64,000 nucleotides of DNA from Bacillus halotolerans (lineage in GTDB: Bacteria > Bacillota > Bacilli > Bacillales > Bacillaceae), in NCBI RefSeq assembly GCF_001517105.1, contig NZ_LPVF01000009.1, positions 55,742 to 119,741 of the forward strand. Reading direction: 5' to 3'. The position numbers and the translations under genes were made by a program. The notes beneath the pieces were generated by a model. That model was not told the origin of the DNA. It did no database searches and worked only from the letters and a program-made list of their open reading frames with translations. Below are positions 25,986-37,301 of this stretch, one piece after another; positions within the stretch are counted from its first letter, which is position 1; each line of letters opens with the position of its first letter.

Positions 25986-26300
25986 TTATTGCTGTAAATG
26001 TTTATTCACGCTTTCTATTTTACTTTCAAGCGTCGTTTTTTTGTCCCGTCTGTCATCGATGCGAATGTTGGTCGCCACTCTGTGAAGCCCTTTTTGGAAC
26101 GGCGCTTCGTGAATCGCCTGAATCACAGTAAAAAGGTCGCTGAGCTCGCCTTCAATCAGTGTGTTCATTGGTGTCAGCTGATATTTGATTTTCCCTTCTG
26201 CCTTGTAGCCCTCTAAAATTTTCTGCACATCCGCCACGTAGGCGCTCACACTAGGTGTTTCTGTTCCGATTGGGATAATGGTTACATCTGCGATAGCCAT
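25986..26300 (-). CDS. yqgV: YqgV, thiamine-binding MTH1187-like protein
   Basis: A 104-residue ferredoxin-fold protein of the MTH1187/YkoF-like family, members of which bind thiamine. Family features are VTIIPIGTETPSVSAYV at the N-terminus, YQLTPMNTLIEGE and RVATNIRIDDRRDK. ATG 26300 follows AAGGAGATGG, which overlaps the end of yqgU, so both genes are co-translated. The physiological ligand in Bacillus is not established. Confidence 0.88.
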   Translation of the reverse strand: MAIADVTIIPIGTETPSVSAYVADVQKILEGYKAEGKIKYQLTPMNTLIEGELSDLFTVIQAIHEAPFQKGLHRVATNIRIDDRRDKKTTLESKIESVNKHLQQ

Positions 26301-26303
26301 TAC

Positions 26304-27362
26304 TTATTCCATCTCCTTTTTATCAATGATGATTGGCTTCATTTCATGAGATATTAATGAAATTATGCGCTCAAAATGAAAACCGTACAACGCATATTTT
26401 CCGTTCGGGGATACTTGGATCGGCTCCATTTCAGGCAAGGTAAGAAGATCCTGCGCCTTTCCCGATTTCATATCGATCGCTGACAGCTTATATGCGTCCC
26501 CGCTTTCTTTAAACGTGTAAAACAGACCGCCAGTCTCATCATAATCATACTCCATCGGAGCCAGACTTGTATATTTGGTTTGGAGCGGCCATTCTGCTGT
26601 AACTGCTTCACCATTCAATTGCGGTGATGTAAATTTATACAAGCCGTTCTCTCCGGAATCTGCTTTGACGGTAAAGCTCATATTATGAAAAGAATCAAAG
26701 TAAAGGACATCCTCCTCCAGCTTTTTCTCCTTTTCAGAAGCAATATTATACGTATACAAAGGGCCTTCTTTATCGTTTCTTCCCTCTTTTAGATAGTCAA
26801 ATGTGTCTTTTGAGGTCCAATGGACAAACGGTACCTGTATTCGACTTAAAGCAGACTTGTCTTTTTTGGCATCCACGTGGTATGTATTGAAGTCCCAGTT
26901 TTCAGTGAATACCGTGACCATCATTTGATACGGATCATACTGATTCCATGCTGCCTCCAGCTCATACGTTTCGTATTCTTTCTGGTACAGCGTCTCCCCT
27001 TTTTGATTCAGCAAAACTACTGCTGTCTGTTGGCTATGCGTGATCTGCAGCAGAATCATCTGTTTCTTGGGATTGATTTGAACATCAACGATTTGACCAT
27101 CCGTCTGATAGAGCTTTTTCGTTTTGCCATTAAAGATTTGATAGGCAAGAAGCTCTGTTTTTGTCGGATCTGAGACTGTATAGAGAATTGTGTTGTTATT
27201 GAGCCAGCCTTCCGCTCCGTCCGCTTTTCCTGCTGGCAGCGGAACAATCTCTTTTTCCTCACTTTTTGCCGTCGCTGCCTGTTTTTGCTGCTGATGAGAT
27301 GGTTCGCATGCCGATAAACAAACTAGCAATGCTGACAGCAGAATCAAACAAACTGATCTCAT
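26304..27362 (-). CDS. yqgU: YqgU, putative lipoprotein
   Basis: An exported lipoprotein of 352 residues: the signal MRSVCLILLSALLVCLSAC ends in a lipobox (LSA-C). The mature part has repeated WXXXDTXXY-like strands (LNNNTILYTVSDP, WTSKDTFDYL) suggestive of a beta-propeller. ATG 27362 follows GGAGGGGGAGG, so the in-frame start at 27410 is not used. It is coupled to yqgV. YqgU has been linked to swarming/biofilm phenotypes in the literature, but the mechanism is unknown. Confidence 0.85.
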   Translation of the reverse strand: MRSVCLILLSALLVCLSACEPSHQQQKQAATAKSEEKEIVPLPAGKADGAEGWLNNNTILYTVSDPTKTELLAYQIFNGKTKKLYQTDGQIVDVQINPKKQMILLQITHSQQTAVVLLNQKGETLYQKEYETYELEAAWNQYDPYQMMVTVFTENWDFNTYHVDAKKDKSALSRIQVPFVHWTSKDTFDYLKEGRNDKEGPLYTYNIASEKEKKLEEDVLYFDSFHNMSFTVKADSGENGLYKFTSPQLNGEAVTAEWPLQTKYTSLAPMEYDYDETGGLFYTFKESGDAYKLSAIDMKSGKAQDLLTLPEMEPIQVSPNGKYALYGFHFERIISLISHEMKPIIIDKKEME

Positions 27363-27429
27363 CAGCCTCCCCCTCCGATCATAATTATTGTCCCATATTT
27401 GATACGGCACGAAAAAGAAAAAGTTTCAG

Positions 27430-28557
27430 TTATTCAGGAAAAAATAACGACCTCCATAAGATCCCGCTTGTCGCCTTGTAAATATGTGAAAACTGCTCAA
27501 ACGGCAAGGGATTTTGGCCTTTTCCAAGTTCCACCGTATAACCTTCCTTAAAATAGTGATGAATAAACCAGTCGCGGAATCCCGCATAGCTGTCAATATC
27601 CTTGACTCCTTTATAAATGTTTCCGCTTATCGTCTCAAAATCCTTTATTACCGCAGCCGATTCTTCGGGCTCAAGGCCTTTATATCCCCAATAGATTTCT
27701 TCTCCTTGAGTGTGAAGGGCCACCAGCCTGTCAGGCGGATCCGCTGTTATCAGCTGCTGCATCGCAATGGATTCCGGCTCCGTGAGCGGAGAAGTTCCGG
27801 GAAAGTCTCGGTAGCTGGGCGTTTTTGGTTTGCGGTATTTTTCAATTTCCCATAAAGACGGGAATTGTTTATTTAAATCAATTCCGTTAATATTTGCTTT
27901 CCATGCATTAAAATTCGGACGATGGCAGTTTAGTCTTTCAAGTTCATCTCTCCTGTCTCCCATGCCCGCTGATCCGTGTAAGACAAGATCAACGCCATCC
28001 GGATTCACAAGAGGAACAAGAGACAGAGAGGTTCGGCTGAACAGCTCCAAAGGAGTAAAACCAAAGAAATTCGTATTATGACATAAAGAAAGGCAATATT
28101 CCTTCAGCCACTTCAGCAATACAGACGTGGTAATCCACTCATTTGCATGAAATGATGCATTCATGTGAACTTTTTTGGAGGTATGCTCTCCCCCAACTGC
28201 CAACTCCCAGATCGGCCTGCCCAAAACAGAACGTCCGATCTCCCGGCATGAAACAAACGGAAACACATTGATTATTTTTTTAATTTCCTCTTCGACAGCA
28301 AGAAAGTCATAGATTTTTTCTTGCTGCAGCCAGTCATCAGCAGGCTGAAGCTGCAGCGGGTGTAAAAAGCGCTTTACTTCCTGAATGGATTGAAGCTCCT
28401 TATCAGTGCTTTCTTCAATCTTATAACCCGGACAGTACAATTGATGTTTCTGTGCTGTTTGATTGGCACTTCTAAGCAATGTCTCATCTACCTTCAGTTC
28501 TCTTGCCAATAAAGCCAAATTGTATTTGATCTCAGGTTTTATCGTAATAAACGCCAT
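27430..28557 (-). CDS. yqgT: YqgT, gamma-D-glutamyl-L-diamino acid endopeptidase-like
   Basis: M14-family zinc carboxypeptidase-like enzyme related to gamma-D-glutamyl-meso-diaminopimelate peptidase I, acting on cell-wall peptides. An N-terminal LysM-like region (about 5-45) precedes the catalytic domain. The zinc motif HANEW (HXXE) and the later ALHTQGEEIYWGY give His/Glu ligands; the catalytic Glu lies in YTVELGKGQNP. Three consecutive ATGs (28563, 28560, 28557) follow GGGGG; 28557 has the best spacing. There is no signal peptide, which suggests it works on recycled or spore wall peptides. Confidence 0.85.
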   Translation of the reverse strand: MAFITIKPEIKYNLALLARELKVDETLLRSANQTAQKHQLYCPGYKIEESTDKELQSIQEVKRFLHPLQLQPADDWLQQEKIYDFLAVEEEIKKIINVFPFVSCREIGRSVLGRPIWELAVGGEHTSKKVHMNASFHANEWITTSVLLKWLKEYCLSLCHNTNFFGFTPLELFSRTSLSLVPLVNPDGVDLVLHGSAGMGDRRDELERLNCHRPNFNAWKANINGIDLNKQFPSLWEIEKYRKPKTPSYRDFPGTSPLTEPESIAMQQLITADPPDRLVALHTQGEEIYWGYKGLEPEESAAVIKDFETISGNIYKGVKDIDSYAGFRDWFIHHYFKEGYTVELGKGQNPLPFEQFSHIYKATSGILWRSLFFPE

Positions 28558-28596
28558 CATCATCCCCCTTTTTGTTACTATATGACGGCGTTTTTT

Positions 28597-28635
28597 AAAA
28601 AAGAAAGCCTCCCGCATTTTTTGATACGGGAGACT
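28597..28635 (-). terminator. Terminator of yqgS
   Basis: AGCCTCCCG (28606-28614) and CGGGAGACT (28627-28635) pair with one mismatch; the minus-strand transcript continues with U-rich sequence. Confidence 0.75.
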
Positions 28636-28641
28636 TTGTGA

Positions 28642-30621
<1,980 letters not shown>

Positions 30622-30675
30622 TCAAATTAAATCTTAACCTGAACATAACAAAAAATCAATTTCATTTTCACAAAT

Positions 30676-31641
30676 TTAACAATTTTGGTGTTTCAGCCAT
30701 TCATTCTTAGCAATCCAAGCCCCTCCGATAACGCCCGCATCATTTCCAAGCGCCGCAATAGATATATCAGCCGCTTCCGCAGCGCGCGGAAAGGCACATA
30801 TACGGAATGTTTTCTCGACTTTGGATCTCAGCAATTCTCCGGCTCTTGAAACGCCGCCGCCGAGAACAATTTTTGACGGATTAAGCGAGCTGGCCAGATT
30901 GCCAAGCACCAGGCCGAGATGCTTAGCTACATAATCGACAACTTCAAGAGCTAATTCATCATTTTCATTTGCTGCTTCAAATACATCTCGTGCGGTTAAA
31001 TGATCAGATGCTTTTAATTGAGTCGGCTTTTTAGCTTTTGCAATTTTCTCTTTTGCAATTCTAACAATGCCAGTTGCTGACGCGATGGTTTCAATACAGC
31101 CTGTTTTACCGCAGTTGCACGGCGCCCCGCCTTCTGGGATGCTGCAAATATGGCCGATTTCTCCGCCAGCGCCATTTATCCCGTGCACAATCTCCCCATT
31201 CACAATAATACCGCCGCCAACTCCTGTGCCTAGCGTAACGAGAATGACGTCTTTTGCGCCATCACCCGCACCCTTCCACATTTCTCCGAGCGCGGCAATA
31301 TTCGCATCATTTTCTATAACCGCAGGGATGCCTGTTTCCGTTTCCAGATGATTTTTTAAAGCATAGTTTTTCCAGCCCAGATTTACCGTTTCATAAACGA
31401 CCCCAGTTGCCATATCTACTGGCCCCGGTGCGCCCATTCCTATATATTTGACGATGTGCTTCGGTTTATGAAGCTCATCCAGCTTGCTGTCAATCGCTTT
31501 TGCTATTGTCACGGTAATGGTGTCACCGGACTTATCGGTCGGCACTTCCCATTTATGCTGAATCTCTCCATATTGATTAATAAATGCGAGTTTTATCGTC
31601 GTTCCTCCAAGATCGATTCCCGCAAACCATATCTCGTCCAT
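30676..31641 (-). CDS. glcK: GlcK, glucokinase
   Basis: ROK-family ATP-dependent glucokinase, 321 residues. ATP-binding DLGGTTIK at the N-terminus, the glucose site [11 protein letters not shown], the ROK signature and zinc cluster [10 protein letters not shown] (with upstream His in EIGHICS) are all present. ATG 31641 ([13 protein letters not shown]) follows AAGGTGAT. It is the last gene of the gluP-yqgQ-glcK cluster. Confidence 0.95.
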   Translation of the reverse strand: MDEIWFAGIDLGGTTIKLAFINQYGEIQHKWEVPTDKSGDTITVTIAKAIDSKLDELHKPKHIVKYIGMGAPGPVDMATGVVYETVNLGWKNYALKNHLETETGIPAVIENDANIAALGEMWKGAGDGAKDVILVTLGTGVGGGIIVNGEIVHGINGAGGEIGHICSIPEGGAPCNCGKTGCIETIASATGIVRIAKEKIAKAKKPTQLKASDHLTARDVFEAANENDELALEVVDYVAKHLGLVLGNLASSLNPSKIVLGGGVSRAGELLRSKVEKTFRICAFPRAAEAADISIAALGNDAGVIGGAWIAKNEWLKHQNC

Positions 31642-31658
31642 TTTTATCACCTTAACCT

Positions 31659-31868
31659 TTACGTAAATCTCTTTCGTTTTTTTGTTTGTTCCAGCTCTTT
31701 ATGAAGGACAGCTGCCGCTTTAGCCCACTGCTCCTTCTCAATCATATGATTTATATAAAGTTCCTTTAATTCATCAAGCATAAACTCAATTTCAAGCTCT
31801 CTGTCACCAAAGTAAACAATGTGTCCAAAAGTTTTTAACAGCTGCTGTACATCATAAAATGTGTTCAT
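31659..31868 (-). CDS. yqgQ: YqgQ, DUF910 protein with probably frameshifted C-terminus
   Basis: Small helical protein (DUF910) of unknown function encoded between gluP and glcK. ATG 31868 follows GGTGAGG. As written it is 69 residues ending KKRKRFT. The change occurs at an A7 run (complement 31676-31682): with A6 the frame would instead end [11 protein letters not shown] and stop at 31652, giving 71 residues, which is the length and type of ending I remember for strain 168. The core up to LHKELEQTK is intact either way, so function may survive. Confidence 0.8.
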   Translation of the reverse strand: MNTFYDVQQLLKTFGHIVYFGDRELEIEFMLDELKELYINHMIEKEQWAKAAAVLHKELEQTKKRKRFT

Positions 31869-31998
31869 ATTCCTCACCATTCTTGATCTTAACTATAAAT
31901 AGCGTAGTCATAAAGAAGCGGCCAGTCAAGAAGAAAACGCTGACAAAAATACCCGGGTTTCATTCCTTGGCAACTTCAACGTTTTCTCATCCAGCCAT

Positions 31999-33519
31999 TT
32001 ATTCTTTATTATTTTCAATTTGCTGCTGCAGTTCTATGTAACGCTTCTCCTTCGGCTTCAGCTTTACAGCGGTCCTGATTGCCTTGTCAGCTTGACCAAG
32101 TTCATTTTTTTCCGCATACAGCAATGCCAAATTGTAATAGGACGCATGGTCTTTAGGCTCTTTTTGCACTGCTCTTTCCAAAAGAGAAATCGCCTGATCA
32201 TATTCGCCGATTTGAATATCAGAAACTGCCAGGATTTTCAGAAGATCAGCTGAAGCGTCTTTCTGCTCTGCTTCACCGTTCAGCAATTCGGTTACTTCTT
32301 TATATTTCCCTTCCTGGTAAAGCTCATTTGCCTGACGGATCAGCGCTGTCTCCTGATGGGACGGTGAATGCAATCCGTAATAGAGAAACCCGCCGGCCAG
32401 GGCAGCCAGCAGCATCGCTGACACCAGTTTTTTGCCCCAGTCTTTTGCTTTTGGCAAACCAAGTGCTGCCGCAGCAAGAAAACCGCCGGCCAAGCCGCCA
32501 ATATGTCCCGAATTATCAATATTTGAGACCGCGAAGCCAAAACCCAGATTTATCAGGATAATAACAATAATATTTGTGCCTATCGTTTTTAGAAACATTT
32601 TTCTGTTTGACACAGCTACATACAGCAATGCGCCTAAGCATCCGAATATGGCGCCTGAAGCACCGGCTGAAGGATACGGACTGAACACGAAGCTGGCGAT
32701 CGATCCCGTGATACCCGCCGCCAAATAAATCAGCAAAAATCTGCCTGATCCATACATGCGCTCAACAGCGGTTCCAACTGACCATAAAGCCAGCGTGTTA
32801 AAGGCTAAATGCGCAAGGCCGATGTGAAGCACAATCGGCGTCAGCAGGCGCCACCATTCTCCGGCTGCAATCAGGCCGTTTTCCTTAGCACCGAAAGCAA
32901 CAAGCGTCTCCGTATTGGTGCTGCCTCCGTTTATTTCGAGCAGAAAAAACATCACGAGCTGCAGCGCGATGAACAAATATGTAAAGATCGGTTTTCCGTT
33001 CTGGAAAAACGCCGCTTCTTTTTTTCGCTGTTCTTCTTGTTTCTGCACTAGTGAAAAAAAGTGTTCTTTCGCCATTTGGACATGTTCCAATGAGTCTCGG
33101 TCTTCCGTCCATTCAACAGCATCAAGTGAGGGAAAAACTGCCTGCAGATCTTCATGAAGCGAAGTGCCAGTCACAAGTGCCGTTTCAACGGATACCTGTC
33201 CTTTTTCAAAAGGCTTTTCAGTGATTTCCTCCCAGTCATCGACAGGGGCTTCCGCTGAAATCAGCACATTCAGCAGCTTCAAATGCCGCTTTCCGATAGA
33301 CTTCCTGACATGCTCTACTCGCTCCGCCTGCACTTCTATGTCCCTTGCAATTTCTTGGCGAAAATCAATATTCTGTTTAAAGAGGCGAAGCAGATCATGA
33401 GAGGATTTGTCCGGTGCTTCCAGCCATATTTCATCAGATTCACCGGATTGTATGACGCCATACCCTCTTCTTACTAAATGCGCCGCGACCTTCCAATATG
33501 TATAATCCAACAAATACAT
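31999..33519 (-). CDS. gluP: GluP, rhomboid intramembrane serine protease with TPRs
   Basis: Rhomboid protease (YqgP) of 506 residues. A cytoplasmic N-terminal domain (1-175) is followed by a seven-helix rhomboid core, with the catalytic serine at 288 (GASGAIFG) and histidine at 339 (SGHIGG), both at their published numbers. C-terminal tetratricopeptide repeats lie at about 390-500. Known roles in B. subtilis include cleavage of the Mg2+ transporter MgtE together with FtsH under manganese stress, and glucose export. It heads the gluP-yqgQ-glcK cluster. Confidence 0.95.
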   Translation of the reverse strand: MYLLDYTYWKVAAHLVRRGYGVIQSGESDEIWLEAPDKSSHDLLRLFKQNIDFRQEIARDIEVQAERVEHVRKSIGKRHLKLLNVLISAEAPVDDWEEITEKPFEKGQVSVETALVTGTSLHEDLQAVFPSLDAVEWTEDRDSLEHVQMAKEHFFSLVQKQEEQRKKEAAFFQNGKPIFTYLFIALQLVMFFLLEINGGSTNTETLVAFGAKENGLIAAGEWWRLLTPIVLHIGLAHLAFNTLALWSVGTAVERMYGSGRFLLIYLAAGITGSIASFVFSPYPSAGASGAIFGCLGALLYVAVSNRKMFLKTIGTNIIVIILINLGFGFAVSNIDNSGHIGGLAGGFLAAAALGLPKAKDWGKKLVSAMLLAALAGGFLYYGLHSPSHQETALIRQANELYQEGKYKEVTELLNGEAEQKDASADLLKILAVSDIQIGEYDQAISLLERAVQKEPKDHASYYNLALLYAEKNELGQADKAIRTAVKLKPKEKRYIELQQQIENNKE

Positions 33520-33583
33520 GTTTACCGCTCCAATGGTTTTTTTTCATTATAACAGCTGGTGCTCTTGACGCCTACTAAAAGCA

Positions 33584-33609
33584 AAAAATCCCGTGAAAAC
33601 GGGATTTTT
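33584..33609 (-). terminator. Terminator of yqgO
   Basis: AAAAATCCCGT, loop GAAA, ACGGGATTTTT: an 11-bp stem with a stable tetraloop, overlapping the last bases of yqgO. Confidence 0.85.
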
Positions 33610-33781
33610 AAAAAGCTTGCTGTATAAACTTATTGCGGATAAACGGAATTCTTAAAAAAAGATGAATAAAGGACCGTCTGATTCCCGGCTGGCTGAGCAC
33701 GGTATTCATGAGACGGTAACGGTTTTGGTAAAACATCACGGCAGAAACAGCACAAATGGCATAGATCATAAATTTTTTCAT
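33608..33781 (-). CDS. yqgO: YqgO, small protein of unknown function
   Basis: A 57-residue protein with an N-terminal hydrophobic segment ([18 protein letters not shown]) and a basic C-terminal half ([20 protein letters not shown]). ATG at complement 33779-33781 follows GGAGGGATAT. The function is unknown; the assignment is by position and sequence. Confidence 0.8.
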   Translation of the reverse strand: MKKFMIYAICAVSAVMFYQNRYRLMNTVLSQPGIRRSFIHLFLRIPFIRNKFIQQAF

Positions 33782-33847
33782 TATATCCCTCCTGCCATTA
33801 GGGTTTGTTATTCTTTCTTATTTATTCTTGACGGAGGGACGAGTAAG

Positions 33848-34410
33848 CTATGAAAAGCAAGAAATGATTCGATCCTCAGTAACCAGCATTTGAACCGGGA
33901 TATCATGTGACAGATGCGGCACATGATCATACAGCTGGCATTCTAAAAGCAAAGAAACTGTGTTCCCTTTATAATCACTTAAATAACGATCATAATAACC
34001 GCCGCCAAAGCCAATCCTATAGCCGTCAGCATCGAAACATACACCAGGCACGATCATCAAATCAATCTGTGATTGGATCACTTCATTCGTTTTCTCAATC
34101 ATCGGCTCCTGAAGTCCGGCGTAAACCGTTTCAAGCTGATCATCCGCTTGGAATGTGCGGAACTGCATTCTTTTCGTGTCAGGATCACACTTTGGAATAC
34201 AAACTTCTTTCTCTTCGCCCCAGGCTTTTTCGATGATCGGCCGTGTCGGTACCTCCAGCCCCCTTGAAATGGTGACGGCTATGATGCTGGCATTTTGCCA
34301 CTCTTGGAGAGAAAATAAATGCTCGTTGATACGCGCCGTTTTCTTAGACAGTTCTTCATTCGATATCGCTGATAACGTTTCTATTGTTTTTTTCTTAATT
34401 GTGATTTCAT
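33848..34410 (-). pseudogene. yqgN: YqgN, 5-formyltetrahydrofolate cyclo-ligase, frameshifted near the start
   Basis: Would convert 5-formyl-THF to methenyl-THF with ATP. Family motifs are intact: [24 protein letters not shown]. The only well-placed start, ATG 34410 behind GAGGGGG, reads MKSQLRKKQ and hits TAG after nine codons, because the A7 run (complement 34387-34393) is one base short. With A8 the product is [14 protein letters not shown]..., 187 residues, the length of the strain 168 protein as I remember it. The alternative longer frame begins inside the rpmGA terminator and has no SD. Either a sequencing error or a true loss of folate salvage. Confidence 0.85.
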
Positions 34411-34430
34411 TTCCATCCCCCTCGGAATAG

Positions 34431-34468
34431 AAAAAAGCCAGAACCTTTTTCAAAGCTCTGGCTTTTTT
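34431..34468 (-). terminator. Terminator of rpmGA
   Basis: AAAAAAGCCAGA (34431-34442) and TCTGGCTTTTTT (34457-34468) form a perfect 12-bp stem. Confidence 0.88.
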
Positions 34469-34492
34469 CTTACACCTCAAACAGCTATGCTG

Positions 34493-34657
<165 letters not shown>

Positions 34658-34726
34658 CTAAATATCATTTACTTATTCAGACTTATATATAATACCACTA
34701 TAATGCACGGAATGCTAGGATGTTTT

Positions 34727-35812
34727 TCAATGAAATGATGAATTATTGAATAGACGCTGATAAAGCTGCAAATATGATGCTGTGATGATCCGTGGATGAT
34801 GCAGTTTCATCACCTGTTCTCTGCCCGCTTCTTTTATCCGGCGGGCCTTTTCTTCATCTATTAATATGTTGTGAAGCCTATCGGCTGCCTCCCGTTCTTG
34901 CGAAAAATCAGCAGCAATTGCAGTTTTGTCATGAACGGCAAAGTCACAAAAACCGCCCGACTGTGAAACAGCTGTCAGCACGCCTTGTTCCATGCTTTCT
35001 TGTGCAGCGAGCCCAAAGGGTTCATAAAAGCTTGGGAAAACAGCCATTTCACATTGAGACAGTAACGTCACAATCTCTCTTCTATTTAAAAAAGGATAAA
35101 ACATTACACTTTCCTTTATGCTCAATTGCTCAGCCAGTTTCTTATAGGCAGCCAGAAACGGCCCTTGTCCAGCTAGCACCAACTGAAGGTCAGGCCGGCA
35201 TTTGTTCAGAATAGAATATACCTTCAACAGCTGTGAAAACCCTTTTTCCGGAACAAACCTTCCAAACGAAAACAAGTAGCTTTTATGAATGATCCTTTTA
35301 GCTAGGCCGCTTTTAGCCTGCAGAGACAGAGGGCTTGGGATGACGGTTATTTTTTCACGAAACGGATACGCCTTATTCATCGATCTCTTCATAAAAGTGC
35401 TTAACACAATCAGTTCGTCGGAAATGTCGAGGAGGAGCCTCTCCGTCAGCAGCCTGTACGGATGAGGCGTTTCTTTGCATGCACGCTTCCTTCTGCTTTC
35501 AAGCCCGTGGATCGTTGCAGCAAGCGGAATGCCAAGCTGCTTTTTCAAATAATGAGCGGCAGGGGCCGTCATGTCATCATGGGCATGAATCAGATCAAAC
35601 CGTTCATTGCATGACAACACTTGTTGAACCATTCTGACATTGACATCAGCTATAAAGTCTTCAACATTCGCATAGGAACATAGCTTACTGCTTGGAACGC
35701 ATACCGTTATTTTGATATGCGGATTTAAATAGGAAATAAGACGGCTCAAATGAACCCCAAGCCCGCTTTTCGGTTTATGAGGATGCTCGAATGAAAGCAT
35801 AAGGATGTTCAT
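34727..35812 (-). CDS. yqgM: YqgM, GT4-family glycosyltransferase
   Basis: Retaining glycosyltransferase of the GT-B fold, 361 residues. The N-terminal acceptor domain starts MNILMLSFEHPHKPKSGLGVH, and the donor-binding half has FGRFVPEKGFSQLL and the EX7E-type motif PSFYEPFGLAAQESMEQG. The start overlaps the yqgL stop by ATGA (35809-35812), indicating a two-gene operon. The acceptor is unknown. Confidence 0.88.
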   Translation of the reverse strand: MNILMLSFEHPHKPKSGLGVHLSRLISYLNPHIKITVCVPSSKLCSYANVEDFIADVNVRMVQQVLSCNERFDLIHAHDDMTAPAAHYLKKQLGIPLAATIHGLESRRKRACKETPHPYRLLTERLLLDISDELIVLSTFMKRSMNKAYPFREKITVIPSPLSLQAKSGLAKRIIHKSYLFSFGRFVPEKGFSQLLKVYSILNKCRPDLQLVLAGQGPFLAAYKKLAEQLSIKESVMFYPFLNRREIVTLLSQCEMAVFPSFYEPFGLAAQESMEQGVLTAVSQSGGFCDFAVHDKTAIAADFSQEREAADRLHNILIDEEKARRIKEAGREQVMKLHHPRIITASYLQLYQRLFNNSSFH

Positions 35813-36279
35813 TTCCCTTTTCCCTCAGTGCGATAGCAGGTGTAAGCAGAAAATTGTTCCTCCCACCTGGTATGTGTTTCTGCATTGTGGAAACTGTTTA
35901 TGTCGCTGACACCGTTTTCTGCAAGAAAGATGTCCACTGTTTCAGCTAGTTTGAGAGAAACATTTATCGAATTCACTATTCTGCATTCAGCGCGATATAA
36001 AGCATGACCAGGCACCTGAACAATGATCCATTTCCCTTTATCCCGTTTTATGCGGTTCGTCCTGACAGCTTCTATACCGTTTCTTTTCACAAAAATACGA
36101 ATTTCTTTTATCATGTCTGGCGTTTTTTCGAAAAGCACGGTTTCCGCCAGTTTCATCGTCTCCACTGAAAGATTCCATCGGACTGTCAATGTGTGAGAGT
36201 TTTGGATGTTCATGTCGAATATGTCCCTAAAAAAAGGAATCCCGCTTCGAATGTTATGAGGAAATGAGTGTTTGTCCAT
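35809..36279 (-). CDS. yqgL: YqgL, conserved protein of unknown function
   Basis: A 156-residue soluble protein without a recognised motif; four cysteines are spread out at most, and the C-terminal half contains SAYTCYRTEGKGK. ATG 36279 is 14 nt from GGAG, rather far; an internal ATG (MNIQNSHTLTVRWN, about 36210) is an alternative. Translational overlap with the glycosyltransferase yqgM suggests a joint role. Confidence 0.7.
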   Translation of the reverse strand: MDKHSFPHNIRSGIPFFRDIFDMNIQNSHTLTVRWNLSVETMKLAETVLFEKTPDMIKEIRIFVKRNGIEAVRTNRIKRDKGKWIIVQVPGHALYRAECRIVNSINVSLKLAETVDIFLAENGVSDINSFHNAETHTRWEEQFSAYTCYRTEGKGK

Positions 36280-36458
36280 AGGCTTTTCACATTCTCCTTT
36301 CCTTCCATTGGCTCGGTGATCCTATTAAACCATTACCCATAAAGGAAGAAAAGAAAGATTTCTCGACAAAAACTCGTTTTTTTCGCGAATTCCTTTAGAA
36401 TCCACTTGTTTTATGGTATAAAAAAGAAGGATAAAAAAAGAATAGAAGGTGATGAAAC

Positions 36459-36812
36459 GTGGAAATTGCTATTATTGCGTTGTTTATCGTCAGTATAGCG
36501 CTAATTGCATTCTCATATTCTCAACGAGATCCGATGAAAGATGTCGAGCAGGAGCTTGAAACATTGCAGCTTTCTGCTATGCAGGAAATTTATAAGCTCA
36601 AAAAGAAAATGACAGTGCTTGAGGAAGAATTACTTGAAACAAACCTTGTGATCCGCAAAGCAAAGAACAGCGGTATCAATCAAAAGATCGCCAAACAAAT
36701 ACTTTCTAAATATAATAACGGTATGTCAGCTGAAGCAATTGCTAAAGCTGAGCATGTATCAGTAGAAGACGTGAATACGATTATAAAAGATAATGAGAAG
36801 GTGCTCGTATGA
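36459..36812 (+). CDS. yqzC: YqzC, membrane-anchored coiled-coil protein
   Basis: A 117-residue protein starting at GTG 36459 behind AGAAGGTG. One N-terminal membrane helix (2-20) is followed by a coiled-coil stretch (about 28-65, with heptad-like Leu spacing) and a helix-turn-helix-like C-terminus (IAKQILSKYNNGMSAEAIAKAEHVSVEDVNTI). It overlaps yqzD by ATGA. The function is unknown. Confidence 0.82.
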   Translation: MEIAIIALFIVSIALIAFSYSQRDPMKDVEQELETLQLSAMQEIYKLKKKMTVLEEELLETNLVIRKAKNSGINQKIAKQILSKYNNGMSAEAIAKAEHVSVEDVNTIIKDNEKVLV

Positions 36813-37270
36813 CAAAACGAGGCATTCAGGCATTTGCCGGCGGTATCATATTAGCGACAGCCGTTCTCGCAAGTGTTTTTTATCTGACAGATGAAGATCA
36901 AGCCGCTGCTGTAAAAGAACAAAAAACAGTAACCGAGCAGGACGTGAACAATTATCTCGATTCTAAAAAAATGGTTTCTGTTAACCGTGATGAATATCAA
37001 AAGCTTCTCGACTCAAAAGAGAAATCTCTGAGCGATGACAGCAGCTCAGACTCGAAAAACAAAGTAAAAACGTACAAGCTCATCATTAAAGACGGCATGA
37101 GCACCGCAGATGTATCAGCTATTCTTGAAAAAGAAGGCATTATTTCTTCAGCTAAGGACTTTAATGACTACGTGATAGACGCTGGGTATCACAAGGAGAT
37201 CCGTGCCGGAGAATTTAAAGTAAAATCAGATATGAGCTTCAAAAAGATCGTTAAAACATTAACACGATAA
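36809..37270 (+). CDS. yqzD: YqzD, YceG/MltG-like domain protein
   Basis: A 153-residue protein with an N-terminal signal anchor (FAGGIILATAVLASVFYLT), a Ser/Asp-rich linker, and a C-terminal module resembling the LysM-like/YceG N-terminal region (IIKDGMSTADVSAILEKEGII...IRAGEFKVKSDMSFKKIVK). It lacks the catalytic part of MltG, so a peptidoglycan-binding rather than lytic role is inferred. Co-translated with yqzC. Confidence 0.8.
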   Translation: MTKRGIQAFAGGIILATAVLASVFYLTDEDQAAAVKEQKTVTEQDVNNYLDSKKMVSVNRDEYQKLLDSKEKSLSDDSSSDSKNKVKTYKLIIKDGMSTADVSAILEKEGIISSAKDFNDYVIDAGYHKEIRAGEFKVKSDMSFKKIVKTLTR

Positions 37271-37301
37271 AAAAACAGGCTATGTAACAGCCTGTTTTTT
37301 T
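37268..37301. terminator. Shared terminator of yqzD and the pst operon
   Basis: AAAAAAACAGGCT and AGCCTGTTTTTTTT pair around ATGTAAC; it overlaps the stop codons of both convergent transcription units. Confidence 0.88.

Noticed and set aside
31933..31986. Inverted repeat GAAAACGCTGA / TTCAACGTTTTC between gluP and yqgQ
   Set aside because: Imperfect, long loop, no U tract on the coding strand; not enough to call a terminator.
34411..34480. N-terminal extension of yqgN ([12 protein letters not shown]...)
   Set aside because: It begins in the rpmGA terminator with no SD; better explained by a frameshift at the A7 run.
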